A stretch of DNA of 64,000 nt from Rhizobium sp. Root274 (GCF_001429245.1 NZ_LMJE01000008.1:434001-498000); one strand, 5' to 3'. Counted from the stretch's first letter, positions 1 to 9,400 are shown. Translations and numbers: made by a program. The notes: generated by a model from the letters alone, not told the origin.

Positions 1-152
1 CCGGGCGGGAAAAGATCATCCGTCAGGTCTCCGAGAGCGCCGCCGATATGTTCGGGCTCGTGACACCAGAAGATAGCAGTCTTTGTGGCGAAGACGAGGG
101 CGGGCAGGCGTCAGCGCCGCTTTTTCCCGCCCCATCGCTCAATTGTGAAGGA
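1..152. other. Left edge, no callable gene
   Basis: This stretch lies downstream of lysA on the minus strand. I examined both strands and found no reading frame with a recognisable family. A plus-strand frame runs through without a stop, but it continues antisense through lysA, which is usual for GC-rich coding DNA. A neighbouring gene may start just outside the window. Confidence 0.3.
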
Positions 153-1421
153 TCAGGCCAGCCAGTCGGGCACGGAATCCAGCGCAATCAGATCCTCGTA
201 GCTCGGGCGCTTGCGAATCACATGGAATTCGTCGCCCTTCACCAGCACCTCTGGAATGAGCCTGCGGGTGTTGTAGGTCCCGGCCTGGACCGCGCCATAG
301 GCGCCGGCCGAACCTACGGCCATCAGGTCGCCCGGCTTCGGCTTCGACATTTCCCGGTCGAGCGCCAGGTAGTCGCCCGTCTCGCAGACGGGCCCGACGA
401 CATCCGCCTTGATGCGCGGCGCGCTTGCCGCCTGCAGCACCACCGGCTTCACTTCGTGATAGGCTTCGTAAAGCGTCGGGCGGATCAGGTCGTTCATGGC
501 TGCGTCAACGATGACGAAGGTCTTGTCGCCGCCGTCCTTCACATAGATGACTTCCGTCACCAGAATGCCGGCATTGCCGACAATCAGGCGCCCGGGCTCG
601 GTAACGATGCGGCAGTTCAGGCTCGACAGCTGGTCCTTGACGATCCGGGCATAGGCGTCCGGCTCCGGCGGCGGGTTGTTGTCGTCCTTGTAGGGAATGC
701 CAAGGCCACCACCGACATCGACATGGTCAATCGAATGGCCATCGGCGCGCAGGTTCTCAACCAGCTCGCGCAGGAGGCGGAAAGCATCCTCGAAGGGCTG
801 CAGATCGGTGATCTGGCTGCCGATATGCATGTCGATGCCGGAGACCTGGATGCCCTCCAGGGTCGCAGCGCGGGCATAAACGGCGCGGGCGCGCTCGTAG
901 GAAATGCCGAACTTGTTTTCCTTCTTGCCGGTCGAGATCTTGGCGTGGGTCTTTGCATCGACATCCGGATTGATGCGGAAAGAGACATACGCCTTCTTCC
1001 CCGCCTTGATGGCGCGCTGGTTCAAGACTTCCAGTTCCGGCTCGCTCTCGACATTGAAGCAGTAGATGCCGACTTCGAGGCCCAAATCCATCTCGCTCAG
1101 CGTCTTGCCGACGCCGGAGAACATGATGCGGTTGGCCGGGATGCCGGCAGCCAGCGCCCGGCGCAGTTCACCTTCCGAGACCACGTCGACGCCTGCGCCC
1201 AGCTGCCCGAGCGTCTTCAGCACCGCTTGGTTGGAATTGGCCTTCATCGCATAGCAGACCAGCGCATCGACGCCGTCGAAGGCTTTGGCGAAGACCTTGT
1301 AGTGACGCTCCAAGGTGGCAGTCGAATAGCAGTAGAAGGGTGTGCCGACCGCACGTGCGATTTCGGGGATGGACACGTCTTCGGCGTGAAGAACGCCGTC
1401 GCGAAAGTCGAAATGGTTCAC
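153..1421 (-). CDS. lysA: Diaminopimelate decarboxylase
   Basis: This 422-residue PLP enzyme decarboxylates meso-diaminopimelate to L-lysine, the last step of lysine synthesis, in the cytoplasm. The fold type III barrel shows the PLP lysine in YAMKAN (K60), the DMHIGSQ segment, the phosphate-binding GGGLGIPY loop and the active-site GPVCETGDY segment with its cysteine. Length is normal for bacterial LysA. It lies 13 nt downstream of the small LptM-type lipoprotein gene and is probably cotranscribed with it, the usual rhizobial argH / lipoprotein / lysA order. Confidence 0.97.
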   Translation of the reverse strand: MNHFDFRDGVLHAEDVSIPEIARAVGTPFYCYSTATLERHYKVFAKAFDGVDALVCYAMKANSNQAVLKTLGQLGAGVDVVSEGELRRALAAGIPANRIMFSGVGKTLSEMDLGLEVGIYCFNVESEPELEVLNQRAIKAGKKAYVSFRINPDVDAKTHAKISTGKKENKFGISYERARAVYARAATLEGIQVSGIDMHIGSQITDLQPFEDAFRLLRELVENLRADGHSIDHVDVGGGLGIPYKDDNNPPPEPDAYARIVKDQLSSLNCRIVTEPGRLIVGNAGILVTEVIYVKDGGDKTFVIVDAAMNDLIRPTLYEAYHEVKPVVLQAASAPRIKADVVGPVCETGDYLALDREMSKPKPGDLMAVGSAGAYGAVQAGTYNTRRLIPEVLVKGDEFHVIRKRPSYEDLIALDSVPDWLA

Positions 1422-1434
1422 GGATTGAGCCCTG

Positions 1435-1623
1435 TCACAGAAGCGGGTCGAGGAGGAAGGGCTTGTCGGCCACAGGCGCTACCTTGCTGTCGCGCTTGTT
1501 CTGCTGGTCGACCGGCGTGCTCGGCAGGTCGAGGTCGCCTTTGCGGCCGCAGGCGGACAGAGCCAGCGAAGCGGCCAGCAGCAGAGAGAGCGTGAGCGTC
1601 GTGCGTTTCAGCGAATTCACCAT
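1435..1623 (-). CDS. Small LptM-type lipoprotein
   Basis: This 62-residue protein has a short positively charged start, a hydrophobic stretch and the lipobox LALSAC, followed at once by GRKGDLDLP. The pattern ACGxKGxLxLP is the signature of the LptM (YifL) family. In E. coli LptM aids assembly of the LPS translocon LptD/E; that role is family knowledge and is not shown here. I use the ATG at 1623; an in-frame ATG at 1635 would add four residues and neither has a strong ribosome binding site. It sits between argH and lysA on the same strand. Confidence 0.85.
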   Translation of the reverse strand: MVNSLKRTTLTLSLLLAASLALSACGRKGDLDLPSTPVDQQNKRDSKVAPVADKPFLLDPLL

Positions 1624-1662
1624 GACCCGGTCCATGAAGATATTGTTGTGCTAGCGTGTACA

Positions 1663-1687
1663 GAAAAAAGGGGCGCTTGTGCACCCC
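1663..1687 (-). terminator. Intrinsic terminator after argH
   Basis: On the minus strand GGGGTGC-ACAA-GCGCCCC forms a 7-bp stem with one G-T pair and is followed directly by six T residues. It lies 60 nt beyond the argH stop and just before the lipoprotein gene, so it may end or attenuate argH transcription. Confidence 0.75.
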
Positions 1688-1746
1688 TGATCTCGTGATG
1701 TGTCCTGCAAGTGCCGGTGATCGGTTGTCTTGACCGGTTGCCCGGA

Positions 1747-3150
1747 TCAATTGCGCGCCCGCCACCAGGCAATCTGCTTTCTGACTTCCGACGGTGCCGT
1801 GCCGCCAAAGCTCTTGCGGCTGGCAACGGAGGCTTCGACAGTCAGAACGTTGAAGACGTCCGCCGTGATCGCGGCATTGATGCTCTGCAAGTCTTCCAGT
1901 GAAAGTTCTGCCAGATCGCAGCCCTTCTTCTCGGCCATGGCGACTGCATTGCCCGTCACATGGTGGGCGTCGCGGAAGGGTAGGCCTGCTTCCCGCACCA
2001 GCCAGTCGGCCAGATCCGTCGCCGTCGAGTAACCGGAGCCGGCAGCGGCCTTCATCTTGTCGGTACGGATCGTCATGTCGGTCACCATGCCGGTCATGGC
2101 GGCAATCGCAAGTTCCAGGCTTTCGGCGGCGTCGAAGACCTGCTCCTTGTCTTCCTGCATGTCCTTGGAATAGGCGAGCGGCAGGCCCTTCATGACGGTC
2201 AGAAGCGCGATGAGGGAGCCGTTGATGCGACCGGTCTTGGCGCGCACCAGCTCAGCTGCGTCAGGGTTCTTCTTCTGCGGCATGATCGAGGAGCCGGTGG
2301 AGAAGGCATCCGACAGGCGGATGAAGCCGAATTGCGGCGTCGACCAGATGACGATTTCTTCGGCGAGGCGCGACAGATGCACGGCAGCGATCGAAGCGAT
2401 CGACAGGAATTCGAGCGCGAAGTCGCGGTCGGAGACGGTGTCGATCGAGTTGCGGGTCGGCTCGCGGAAGCCGAGTGCCTGTGCCGTCATGTGGCGATCG
2501 ATCGGATAGCCGGTGCCGGCCAGCGCAGCCGCCCCGATCGGGCTTTCGTCCAAATGCTCGATCGCATGGCGCACGCGCTGCCGGTCACGGCCGAACATCT
2601 CGACATAGGCCATGCAGTGATGACCGAAGGTCACCGGCTGGGCCGTCTGGAGATGGGTGAAACCTGGCATCACGGTGTCGGCATGCTCTTCGGCGCGGTT
2701 GAGGAAGGCCGCAATCAGGCCCGACAGAGCAGTTTCCGTCTTCTGCAGCTCTTCCTTCACCCAGAGGCGGAAATCGAGCGCCACCTGATCGTTGCGCGAG
2801 CGGGCCGTGTGTAGGCGGCCTGCCGCCGGACCGATCAGCTCGGCAAGGCGTGCCTCGACGTTCATATGGATGTCTTCGAGCTTGCGCGAGAAGGTGAACT
2901 GACCGCTTTCAATCTCTGACAGGATCGTGTCCAGCCCGTGAAGGATCTTGTCTTTATCTTCGCTCGAGATGATGCCTTGGTGCGCCAGCATGGTCGCATG
3001 CGCCTTTGAGCCGCGGATATCCTGGGCGTAAAGCTTCTTGTCGAAACCGATGGAGGCATTTATCTCCTCCATGATCGCCGAAGGGCCGGAGGCAAAGCGT
3101 CCGCCCCACATCTGGTTGGAGGATTTGGTGTCGTTAGAGCCCTCGGCCAT
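1747..3150 (-). CDS. argH: Argininosuccinate lyase
   Basis: ArgH splits argininosuccinate into arginine and fumarate, the last step of arginine synthesis. The 467-residue product begins MAEGSNDTK, then WGGRFA, and carries the fumarase/aspartase superfamily signature [12 protein letters not shown] with the mobile catalytic loop. The frame stays open far upstream, but homology starts at the ATG at 3150 and anything longer would run through the divergent tlpA gene. The region between the two divergent starts is only about 24 nt, so promoters must overlap the genes. Confidence 0.97.
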   Translation of the reverse strand: MAEGSNDTKSSNQMWGGRFASGPSAIMEEINASIGFDKKLYAQDIRGSKAHATMLAHQGIISSEDKDKILHGLDTILSEIESGQFTFSRKLEDIHMNVEARLAELIGPAAGRLHTARSRNDQVALDFRLWVKEELQKTETALSGLIAAFLNRAEEHADTVMPGFTHLQTAQPVTFGHHCMAYVEMFGRDRQRVRHAIEHLDESPIGAAALAGTGYPIDRHMTAQALGFREPTRNSIDTVSDRDFALEFLSIASIAAVHLSRLAEEIVIWSTPQFGFIRLSDAFSTGSSIMPQKKNPDAAELVRAKTGRINGSLIALLTVMKGLPLAYSKDMQEDKEQVFDAAESLELAIAAMTGMVTDMTIRTDKMKAAAGSGYSTATDLADWLVREAGLPFRDAHHVTGNAVAMAEKKGCDLAELSLEDLQSINAAITADVFNVLTVEASVASRKSFGGTAPSEVRKQIAWWRARN

Positions 3151-3174
3151 GGAATGCCCGTCCTGGAGAATGAC

Positions 3175-3837
3175 ATGACAGACAAAAGACGTAGCGGTCT
3201 CTTCTCTACCAAGCTGGTTGCGATCGCGGCGGTCGCCGGCATCGTCGCCGGCGCGGCTGCGGTATACGTGAGAGAGACCACGTCTGGCAATGCCGAGACC
3301 GCGCAGAATGCAGGGCCCTGCGCGGGTTCGCTCAACAAGGCGCGGGCGCTCGAACCCTTCTTCAAGGGCGATGTCGCGGCCATGGTGCCGATTGATGCCC
3401 CGCAGGCCATCGAGGGCCTCACCTTCACCGACGCGTCCGATAAGGCCATGAGCACCGCCGACTTTGCCGGCAAGACCGTTCTCGTCAACCTCTGGGCCAC
3501 CTGGTGCGTGCCCTGCCGCGAAGAAATGCCGGCGTTGAACGGCCTGCAAAAGGACCTCGGCAGCGACCGCTTCCAGGTGGTCGCGATCAACATCGATACG
3601 GGCGACGCCGAAAAACCGAAGGCTTTCCTGGCAGAGACTGGCGTCGACGCGCTCGGCCTCTACCGCGACGCCTCGATGGGGGTGTTCAATACGCTCAAGA
3701 AACAAGGCCTCGCCTTCGGCCTGCCGGTCACCCTGCTTGTCGACGGCAAGGGCTGCCTGCTCGGCCACATGAACGGCCCGGCCGCCTGGGACAGCCCGGA
3801 CGCCAACGCGCTGATAACGGCTGCGACCGGCGCCTGA
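3175..3837 (+). CDS. tlpA: Membrane-anchored thiol:disulfide oxidoreductase, TlpA type
   Basis: The 220-residue product has an N-terminal membrane anchor (about residues 13-32) and a periplasmic thioredoxin fold with the active site WCVPC (cysteines 111 and 114). TlpA-like proteins reduce periplasmic partners, classically for cytochrome oxidase assembly. I chose the ATG at 3175 because GGAGA lies 5 nt upstream; the in-frame ATG at 3154 has no such site and would leave almost no gap to argH. Two further cysteines lie outside the active site (C49 and one in KGC near the C-terminus). Divergent tlpA/argH is common in rhizobia. Confidence 0.92.
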   Translation: MTDKRRSGLFSTKLVAIAAVAGIVAGAAAVYVRETTSGNAETAQNAGPCAGSLNKARALEPFFKGDVAAMVPIDAPQAIEGLTFTDASDKAMSTADFAGKTVLVNLWATWCVPCREEMPALNGLQKDLGSDRFQVVAINIDTGDAEKPKAFLAETGVDALGLYRDASMGVFNTLKKQGLAFGLPVTLLVDGKGCLLGHMNGPAAWDSPDANALITAATGA

Positions 3838-4148
3838 GCGCACGCCTCTGGACTGAGCCCAAGGTTGCGATATTCTCTCTGTGGTTGTGCGGCATAAGCA
3901 GACGCGTTCTACCAGGCGCATCGGAGAGGATTGGCCACTCCGACCAGGGCGATGGCCTCGCGTGCAACTGGAGTGTGAGCTATGTGACCAAAACCATTTA
4001 GCGTCACGTTTACGATACGGAAAACCCGCACAGGCTGGCAGGCTTGCGTGCGGGTCATCTTCTTAAAGTAAACCAGAGGGGCGGGCGAAAGCTCGCCTCT
4101 CACTCCATCAATATACTCTTCAATGCCCTTTCGGCAAGCTATCCGCGC
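3838..4148. other. Intergenic region between convergent tlpA and hbdA
   Basis: These 311 bases between two convergent genes hold no supported gene. An inverted repeat at 4024-4055 (ACCCGCAC / GTGCGGGT) followed by a pyrimidine-rich tract could terminate tlpA. A small hairpin GGCGA / TCGCC near 4083-4096 could serve hbdA from the other side. Confidence 0.4.
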
Positions 4149-5030
4149 TTATCGCGTCGGCACCGGCACGTCGCCCCGATAGTCGTAGAAGCCGCGGCCG
4201 GACTTGCGACCCAGCCAGCCGGCCTCGACATATTTGACCAGCAGCGGGCAGGGGCGGTATTTCGAATCCGCCAGGCCGTCATGAAGCACTTGCATGATCG
4301 ACAGACAGGTATCGAGGCCGATGAAATCGGCGAGCTGCAGCGGTCCCATCGGATGGTTGGCGCCGAGTTTCATAGCCGTATCAATCGCCTCGACCGAACC
4401 GACGCCTTCATACAGCGTATAGATCGCCTCGTTGATCATCGGCAGCAAGATGCGGTTGACGATGAAGGCGGGGAAGTCTTCGGCCACCGTAATCGTCTTG
4501 TCGAGTGAGGAGACGAAGGTTTTCGCCGTCTTGAAGGTCGTCTCGTCGGTCGCGATGCCGCGCACCAGTTCGACGAGCTTCATCACCGGCACCGGGTTCA
4601 TGAAATGGATGCCCATGAAGCGCTCCGGTCGATCGGTCGCCGAGGCGAGCCGGGTAATGGAGAGCGACGAAGTGTTGGTTGCAATCAGCGCTTCTGGCTT
4701 CAATACCGGGCAGAGTGTCGCGAAAATCTTGCGTTTGACGGTTTCGTCCTCGGTCGCCGCCTCGATGACGAGGTCGGCTGCGGCGAGGTCGTTGACGTCG
4801 GACGAGCCGGAAATCAAGGCCAGCGCTGCCTTGCGGTCATCATCGGAAATCTTGCCATTGGTGACCTGGCGGGCAAGGTTGCCGTTGATGGTGGCAAGCC
4901 CCGCCTCGATCCGCTCCTTGGACAGGTCGTAGATCGTGACCTTGTAGCCGGCAGCGGCGGAGACCTGTGCGATGCCGCAGCCCATCTGGCCGGCACCCAC
5001 GACACCCACATTGCTGATCCTGTCCGTCAT
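4149..5030 (-). CDS. hbdA: 3-hydroxybutyryl-CoA dehydrogenase
   Basis: This 293-residue NAD(P)-dependent enzyme interconverts acetoacetyl-CoA and 3-hydroxybutyryl-CoA. The Rossmann motif GAGQMGCGIAQ follows the start, and GIHFMNPVPVMKLVE and the NRILLPMINEA segment identify the family. The start is the ATG at 5030, with GAGGAGA about 6 nt upstream; an ATG 15 nt further out lacks a site. It follows etfBA on the same strand across a gap of about 130 nt, which fits a role in acyl-CoA oxidation feeding the flavoprotein. Confidence 0.93.
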   Translation of the reverse strand: MTDRISNVGVVGAGQMGCGIAQVSAAAGYKVTIYDLSKERIEAGLATINGNLARQVTNGKISDDDRKAALALISGSSDVNDLAAADLVIEAATEDETVKRKIFATLCPVLKPEALIATNTSSLSITRLASATDRPERFMGIHFMNPVPVMKLVELVRGIATDETTFKTAKTFVSSLDKTITVAEDFPAFIVNRILLPMINEAIYTLYEGVGSVEAIDTAMKLGANHPMGPLQLADFIGLDTCLSIMQVLHDGLADSKYRPCPLLVKYVEAGWLGRKSGRGFYDYRGDVPVPTR

Positions 5031-5159
5031 CGCGTGTCTCCTCACCCGTTATCTGTGTCGCTGCCGACAAAAATGCCGGACCCGCTCATCGCGGACCCGG
5101 CTGATTGATAGACCGCAAAGGGTTCTTTGACCAGTCCTTTCGCAGCTGCGAGATGGCGC

Positions 5160-6089
5160 TCAGAGCGCCTTCTCGAGCTCCGGCAGAGCTTCGAAGATGT
5201 CTGCGACGAGGCCGTAATCCGCGACCTGGAAGATCGGCGCTTCCTCGTCCTTGTTGATCGCGACGATGACCTTCGAGTCCTTCATGCCGGCGAGGTGCTG
5301 GATGGCACCCGAGATGCCGCAGGCGATATAGAGCTGCGGGGCAACGACCTTGCCGGTCTGGCCAACCTGCCAGTCGTTCGGCGCATAGCCGGCGTCGACG
5401 GCGGCGCGCGATGCTCCGACGGCGGCACCCAGCTTGTCGGCGACGGGCAGGATCACTTCCTGGAACTTTTCCGAGGAGCCAAGCGCACGACCACCGGAGA
5501 TGATGATCTTGGCGGAGGCCAGTTCCGGACGATCCGAGGAGGACAGGGCGTCTGAGACATGGCTGGAAACGCCAGGGTTCGCCGCAGCCGAGACGCTTTC
5601 GACGGCAGCAGATCCACCGTCACCGGCGGCCGTGAAGGAGGCCGTGCGGACCGTGATGACCTTCTTCGCATCCGTCGACTGGACGGTCTGGATGGCGTTG
5701 CCGGCATAGATCGGGCGCTTGAAGGTATCGGCCGACACCACTTCGATGATTTCCGACACCTGCATGACGTCGAGCAGCGCTGCCACACGCGGCATGACAT
5801 TCTTGCCGACCGAGGTCGCTGGCGCGATGATGGTGTCATAGGAGCCGGCGAGCGAGACGATGAGCGCTGCCAGAGGTTCTGCGAGACTGTTGCCGAGCGA
5901 CGCGTCGTCGGCGAGCAGAACCTTGGAGACGCCTGCAAGCTTGGCAGCAGCGTCGGCCGCAGCCTTGGCGCCAGCGCCGGCCACCAGCACATGCACATCG
6001 CCGCCAATCTTCGCGGCAGCCGTCAAGGTCTTTGCGGTCTGCTCGGAAACGGTCGCGTTGTCGTGTTCTGCGAGAAGAAGAATAGCCAT
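5160..6089 (-). CDS. etfA: Electron transfer flavoprotein alpha subunit
   Basis: EtfA (309 residues) binds FAD and with EtfB passes electrons from acyl-CoA dehydrogenases to ETF-ubiquinone oxidoreductase. The C-terminal FAD-binding part shows [43 protein letters not shown] and the [12 protein letters not shown] segment, all diagnostic. GGAGA lies a suitable distance before the ATG. It starts 25 nt after etfB in the same operon. Confidence 0.97.
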   Translation of the reverse strand: MAILLLAEHDNATVSEQTAKTLTAAAKIGGDVHVLVAGAGAKAAADAAAKLAGVSKVLLADDASLGNSLAEPLAALIVSLAGSYDTIIAPATSVGKNVMPRVAALLDVMQVSEIIEVVSADTFKRPIYAGNAIQTVQSTDAKKVITVRTASFTAAGDGGSAAVESVSAAANPGVSSHVSDALSSSDRPELASAKIIISGGRALGSSEKFQEVILPVADKLGAAVGASRAAVDAGYAPNDWQVGQTGKVVAPQLYIACGISGAIQHLAGMKDSKVIVAINKDEEAPIFQVADYGLVADIFEALPELEKAL

Positions 6090-6114
6090 TTTATGTTTCT
6101 CCTGTCCGTTCCGC

Positions 6115-6864
6115 TTACAATACGCCGGCTTCGTTTTTCAGCTTGTCGACCAGTTCGGCCACCGTCTTCACCTTGATGCCCGCCTTGCGGCCACCCGGCT
6201 CCTCTGTCTTCAGAACCTTGAGGCGCGGCGCGATATCGACGCCGAAGTCGGCAGGTGCCTTCTTGTCGAGCGGCTTCTTCTTCGCCTTCATGATGTTCGG
6301 CAGAGAGGCATAACGCGGCTCGTTCAGGCGCAGGTCCGTGGTCATGACCGCCGGCAGCTTCACATCGATGGTCTGCAAGCCGCCGTCGACTTCGCGGGTC
6401 ACGGTTGCCTTGTCTGCGCCGAGCTCGAGCTTGGAAGCAAAGGTCGCCTGGCCCCAGCCCATCAGGGCTGCCAGCATCTGGCCGGTCTGGTTCGAATCGT
6501 CGTCTATCGCCTGCTTGCCGACGATGACGAGGCCCGGAGCCTCGGCCTCAACCACGCCCTTCAGGAGCTTGGCGACCGCAAGCGGCTCGACCGTTTCGTC
6601 CGTCTCAATAAGAATGCCGCGATCGGCGCCCATGGCGAGGGCGGTGCGGATGGTTTCCTCGGCCTTGGCAGGTCCGATCGACACGACGACCACTTCCTCT
6701 GCCTTGCCGGCCTCCTTCAGGCGCAGGGCTTCTTCGACGGAGATCTCGTCAAAGGGGTTCATGGACATCTTCACATTGGCGAGTTCGACGCCGGAACCGT
6801 CGGGCTTGACGCGGATCTTGACGTTGTAATCCACAACCCGCTTGACTGGGACGAGTATCTTCAT
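6115..6864 (-). CDS. etfB: Electron transfer flavoprotein beta subunit
   Basis: This 249-residue AMP-binding subunit partners EtfA. It starts [17 protein letters not shown] and contains [17 protein letters not shown] and the conserved [21 protein letters not shown] and MKAKKKPLD segments. A purine-rich GAAGGAAGGA precedes the start. It is the first gene of etfB-etfA-hbdA; the palindrome at 7002-7025 lies about 140 nt upstream. Confidence 0.97.
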   Translation of the reverse strand: MKILVPVKRVVDYNVKIRVKPDGSGVELANVKMSMNPFDEISVEEALRLKEAGKAEEVVVVSIGPAKAEETIRTALAMGADRGILIETDETVEPLAVAKLLKGVVEAEAPGLVIVGKQAIDDDSNQTGQMLAALMGWGQATFASKLELGADKATVTREVDGGLQTIDVKLPAVMTTDLRLNEPRYASLPNIMKAKKKPLDKKAPADFGVDIAPRLKVLKTEEPGGRKAGIKVKTVAELVDKLKNEAGVL

Positions 6865-7001
6865 GGGTTCCTTCCTTCAAATCTTCCGCCGGAAAATGCG
6901 CTCAAATGCGCTCCGCCGTTTGTCGATTGGCGACATCGATACGCATTTTTCGTCCAAACACAACGCTCGACACCGAATGCCAGTCTGTCGCGACAGGAAT
7001 A

Positions 7002-7025
7002 ATTGACGTTGACGTTCACGTCAAT
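7002..7025. promoter_or_regulatory. Palindromic candidate operator upstream of etfBA
   Basis: The arms ATTGACGT and ACGTCAAT are perfect and separated by 8 nt that themselves repeat TGACGTT. It lies upstream of etfB and downstream of the rhomboid gene. The TTGACGTT...ACGTCAA shape resembles operators reported for MerR-type LiuR regulators of branched-chain amino acid and acyl-CoA catabolism. That link is an inference. Confidence 0.45.
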
Positions 7026-7046
7026 AAGTCTGGCGGCGATCGAAGG

Positions 7047-7943
7047 TCACCGTCCCCAATGCGTCACCTTGCGCGGTGCTTCTCCCGATGCCGTGCCAGC
7101 GCCCGCCTGAGGGGCTCCCTCCGGATCTGTGCCGGTGGTTTCGGCCTCGGTTGTCCCTCCGGGGCGCATGCGTGTCGGAAAGGCGGGTCTCTCGCCCCAT
7201 GGGCCCGACACCCTGTTGTCGACCGGCCGCGCCACATGCTCCACGGCTCTCGGTGTGACAATGCTGCGGTCGAACAGCGGCACGCCCGGGCGTCGCAAAA
7301 CGAGTACCAGCAAGGCGCCCGCCAGAATGCCGCCGACATGGGCGCCCCAGGAGACATTGCTGTCGCCGTCGACGACCAGCATGACGAATTGCTGGCCAAT
7401 CCAGAACAGCAGCGGAATGAAGGCCGGTAGCGGCAGCGGAAAACGCATCAGCACCAGTACCCAGACCCGGACCTTCGGATGCAGCATCACATAGGCGGCC
7501 ACAACGCCCGACACGGCTCCCGATGCTCCGATCAGTGGCGCTTGGCTCACAGGTGACACCAGCCCATGCACCAGCGCCCCCGCCGCCGCACAGGCGAGAT
7601 AGAAGAACAGAAACTTGAAGTGCCCCATCGCGTCCTCGACATTGTCGCCGAAGACCCAGAGGAACAGCATGTTCGAGCCGAGATGCAGCCAGCTGCCATG
7701 CAGAAAGGCATAAGTGATGTAGGTCGCGCCTTCCGGCACCAGCACCAGCGACGGATCAAGCGTGGCGCCGCCGAGCAGGATCGCGGGAATGAAGCCCAGC
7801 CCGTAGACGCCAAGTTCATAGGCCGCATCCGGAACAATGCTTGCCAGCGCATAGGAGATCACATTCGCCGCGATCAGCCCCAGCGTCACATATTGCCGCC
7901 GGATGTGCTTCAGTGCGTTTCGGTCATGCAGGGGAATGAACAT
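7047..7943 (-). CDS. Rhomboid family intramembrane serine protease
   Basis: This 298-residue inner-membrane protein has the rhomboid core: HLGSNMLFLWVFGDN in the helix feeding the active site, the catalytic serine in GASGAVSG (S141) and the catalytic histidine in WGAHVGG (H202). Six hydrophobic segments span about residues 18-210, and the C-terminal 85 residues are Pro/Gly-rich and probably cytoplasmic and disordered. Substrates are unknown. It is a single gene downstream of etfB on the same strand. Confidence 0.92.
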   Translation of the reverse strand: MFIPLHDRNALKHIRRQYVTLGLIAANVISYALASIVPDAAYELGVYGLGFIPAILLGGATLDPSLVLVPEGATYITYAFLHGSWLHLGSNMLFLWVFGDNVEDAMGHFKFLFFYLACAAAGALVHGLVSPVSQAPLIGASGAVSGVVAAYVMLHPKVRVWVLVLMRFPLPLPAFIPLLFWIGQQFVMLVVDGDSNVSWGAHVGGILAGALLVLVLRRPGVPLFDRSIVTPRAVEHVARPVDNRVSGPWGERPAFPTRMRPGGTTEAETTGTDPEGAPQAGAGTASGEAPRKVTHWGR

Positions 7944-8053
7944 CGCGCCTCATCGGGTTGGGTCGGGAGAAGCTAGCGCAGGTTGGGGTGCGGGGACAGG
8001 GTTGGAACGCGAAGAGGTGACGCAGGTTGCAACAGAATTCACGGTTGGTGCAT

Positions 8054-8302
8054 TTAGCGGAGGTTTCGGGTGTGCTGTCTCTCACCCACAGTCCTTACCT
8101 CAACTCGTAATACAAATCTCGCCCATCGGGATTGAACCCCCTCGATCAGAGCGATCTTCCATTGCCGACAGCCATACTTCGAAGCAAATCCCGGCGTCCG
8201 TGCCTCGCGATGCTCATAGATCCGCCGCTCGAGATCGGACGTCACACCGATATAGAGGGTGCCGCGCTTGTGGTTGGTGACGATGTAGACAGATCCCGCC
8301 AT
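8054..8302 (-). pseudogene. GIY-YIG nuclease-like protein with an internal deletion
   Basis: From the ATG at 8302 the product (82 residues) begins MAGSVYIVTNHKRGTLYIGV and continues SDLERRIYEHRE, matching small UPF0213/GIY-YIG endonucleases. After SKYGC it jumps directly to RQWKIALIEG; intact members have about 30 residues here, including the conserved Glu region. The tail after that is not family-like. The most likely reading is a decayed gene with an in-frame deletion. A palindromic repeat element begins about 20 nt upstream of its start. Confidence 0.65.
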
Positions 8303-8317
8303 GCGTGCAGTGTGCTT

Positions 8318-8470
8318 GTGCCGGGATCCTCGGGTCAAGCCCGAGGATGACGGAGTGTGGGGGTAGCGACCGGTATCCTCTCCTACCGTCTTCATCCCAC
8401 GACGCCTGGGGAGGATACCCTCATCTTCCCAAGAGGTCGTCATCCTCGGGCTTGACCCGAGGATCCAGAC
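8318..8470. repeat. Composite palindromic repeat, copy A
   Basis: Two hairpins with identical 9-bp stems (ATCCTCGGG / CCCGAGGAT) at 8326-8348 and 8442-8464 face each other, with loops tcaag and cttga, around a 93-nt core. The core contains GGGTATCCTCC read on the minus strand. The same architecture and core are found inverted at 9183-9327. Confidence 0.8.
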
Positions 8471-8631
8471 ACATGCTTTCTCAGGCCAGACAGTCACGCC
8501 AGACTGCCCCACTTCCCGAAAGTGGGGATGAACTTTGCCATTTTTCGCAACAGATTCAACAAAACCCCACGAATCTCATCCCCCACCCTTTCCCCGCTCG
8601 TACACTTGTCCCCGTCCCGCCCTCGGATACA

Positions 8632-9066
8632 CCTGACGATGCGATGTCAGGCGAGGCGGGGCCGGCGCCGGGGTGGAGCACTGTCGCAGGTGCAAGACCC
8701 CGGCCCGCTGCAACGGTCTCCCTCCGGACGTGGGGCTGGAACGAGGGGTTGGCGGTCGGATGCCGCCAAACCTGGATACCCCGATCGGAAGGACGTGCCT
8801 CAGAGGCACACAGACAAGGCGCCAATGCTGTCGCGAACATCCAGACAATCCGGCGGGAACCTCCCGGGCCACCGGCCAGGCTCTGGCAGAACACTCTTCG
8901 GAGCAGACTGCTGCAGCCGGACCCGCGCCCGGTCAATCCTGGAACGCAAGTTCCAAGGACCGTCGCCGCCTTGCCAGAGGGACGCATGCAGCGGGAAAAA
9001 ACGCCGAACGAGGCGCCGGAAGGAGCCACATACAAATACTTAGACAGGTTGCTTCTGGCGCCTCGT
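8632..9066 (+). other. Hairpin-dense noncoding stretch, possible structured RNA
   Basis: No convincing protein is encoded here on either strand. The plus strand folds into a series of perfect hairpins: CCTGAC/GTCAGG (8632-8651), GCCGGGGT/ACCCCGGC (8667-8704) enclosing GCAC/GTGC, TTGGCGG/CCGCCAA (8749-8769), GTGCCT/AGGCAC (8795-8809), TGGAAC-GCAA-GTTCCA with a GNRA loop (8940-8955), and a 15-bp arm pair ACGAGGCGCC... / ...GGCGCCTCGT with one G-T pair (9008-9022 with 9052-9066). It does not match RNase P RNA, tmRNA or SRP RNA signatures that I know. Confidence 0.4.
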
Positions 9067-9182
9067 CCGAGACAAGTTTGACCCACCCGGAGGGAGATGA
9101 TCCCGACCGGCGGCGACGCTTGGGGTATTTGACAGTATCAATATGTCGGGTTGCCAGGCCCCGCGAGTTTGCCGACACGCTG

Positions 9183-9327
9183 GCAGATCCTCGGGACAAA
9201 GCCCGAGGATGACGATTGCGGAGAGGAAGGGTATCCTCCGCAAGCGTCGCAACACTCTGAAACGCCGGCGGGGGACACTGGGCCCACCCCACATGCCGTC
9301 ATCCTCGGGCTTTGTCCCGAGGATCTG
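9183..9327. repeat. Composite palindromic repeat, copy B
   Basis: Hairpins at 9187-9210 and 9301-9324 have the same 9-bp stem ATCCTCGGG / CCCGAGGAT as copy A, with 6-nt loops acaaag and ctttgt, and enclose a 90-nt core. Read in this orientation the core begins GACGA and contains GGGTATCCTCC and GCGTCG, matching the reverse complement of copy A. The loop change is mirrored in both hairpins of each copy. Confidence 0.8.
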
Positions 9328-9400
9328 CCGAGGGTTCGTTCCGCACTTGGGTGATGGTGGACAGCTCAGCATGAGCCCGAGCGGAAGCCGCCGCATCCGC

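Noticed and set aside
48..1595. Long plus-strand frame opposite lysA
   Set aside because: It is antisense to a clear lysA gene with full conserved motifs and encodes no recognisable family.
8632..9066. RNase P RNA, tmRNA or SRP RNA
   Set aside because: The conserved GAGGAAAGTCC core, the tmRNA tag and acceptor ends, and the SRP loop motifs are all absent.
8305..9081. 258-residue plus-strand frame through the repeat region
   Set aside because: It translates the palindromic element and hairpins; the sequence (for example SSSGLTRGSRH) is the usual translation artefact of this repeat.
8556..9086. 176-residue minus-strand frame in the same gap
   Set aside because: No family resemblance, no ribosome binding site and it overlaps dense hairpins.
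9183..9327. CRISPR array
   Set aside because: The repeats are palindromes in inverted orientation with one pair per copy, not regularly spaced direct repeats.
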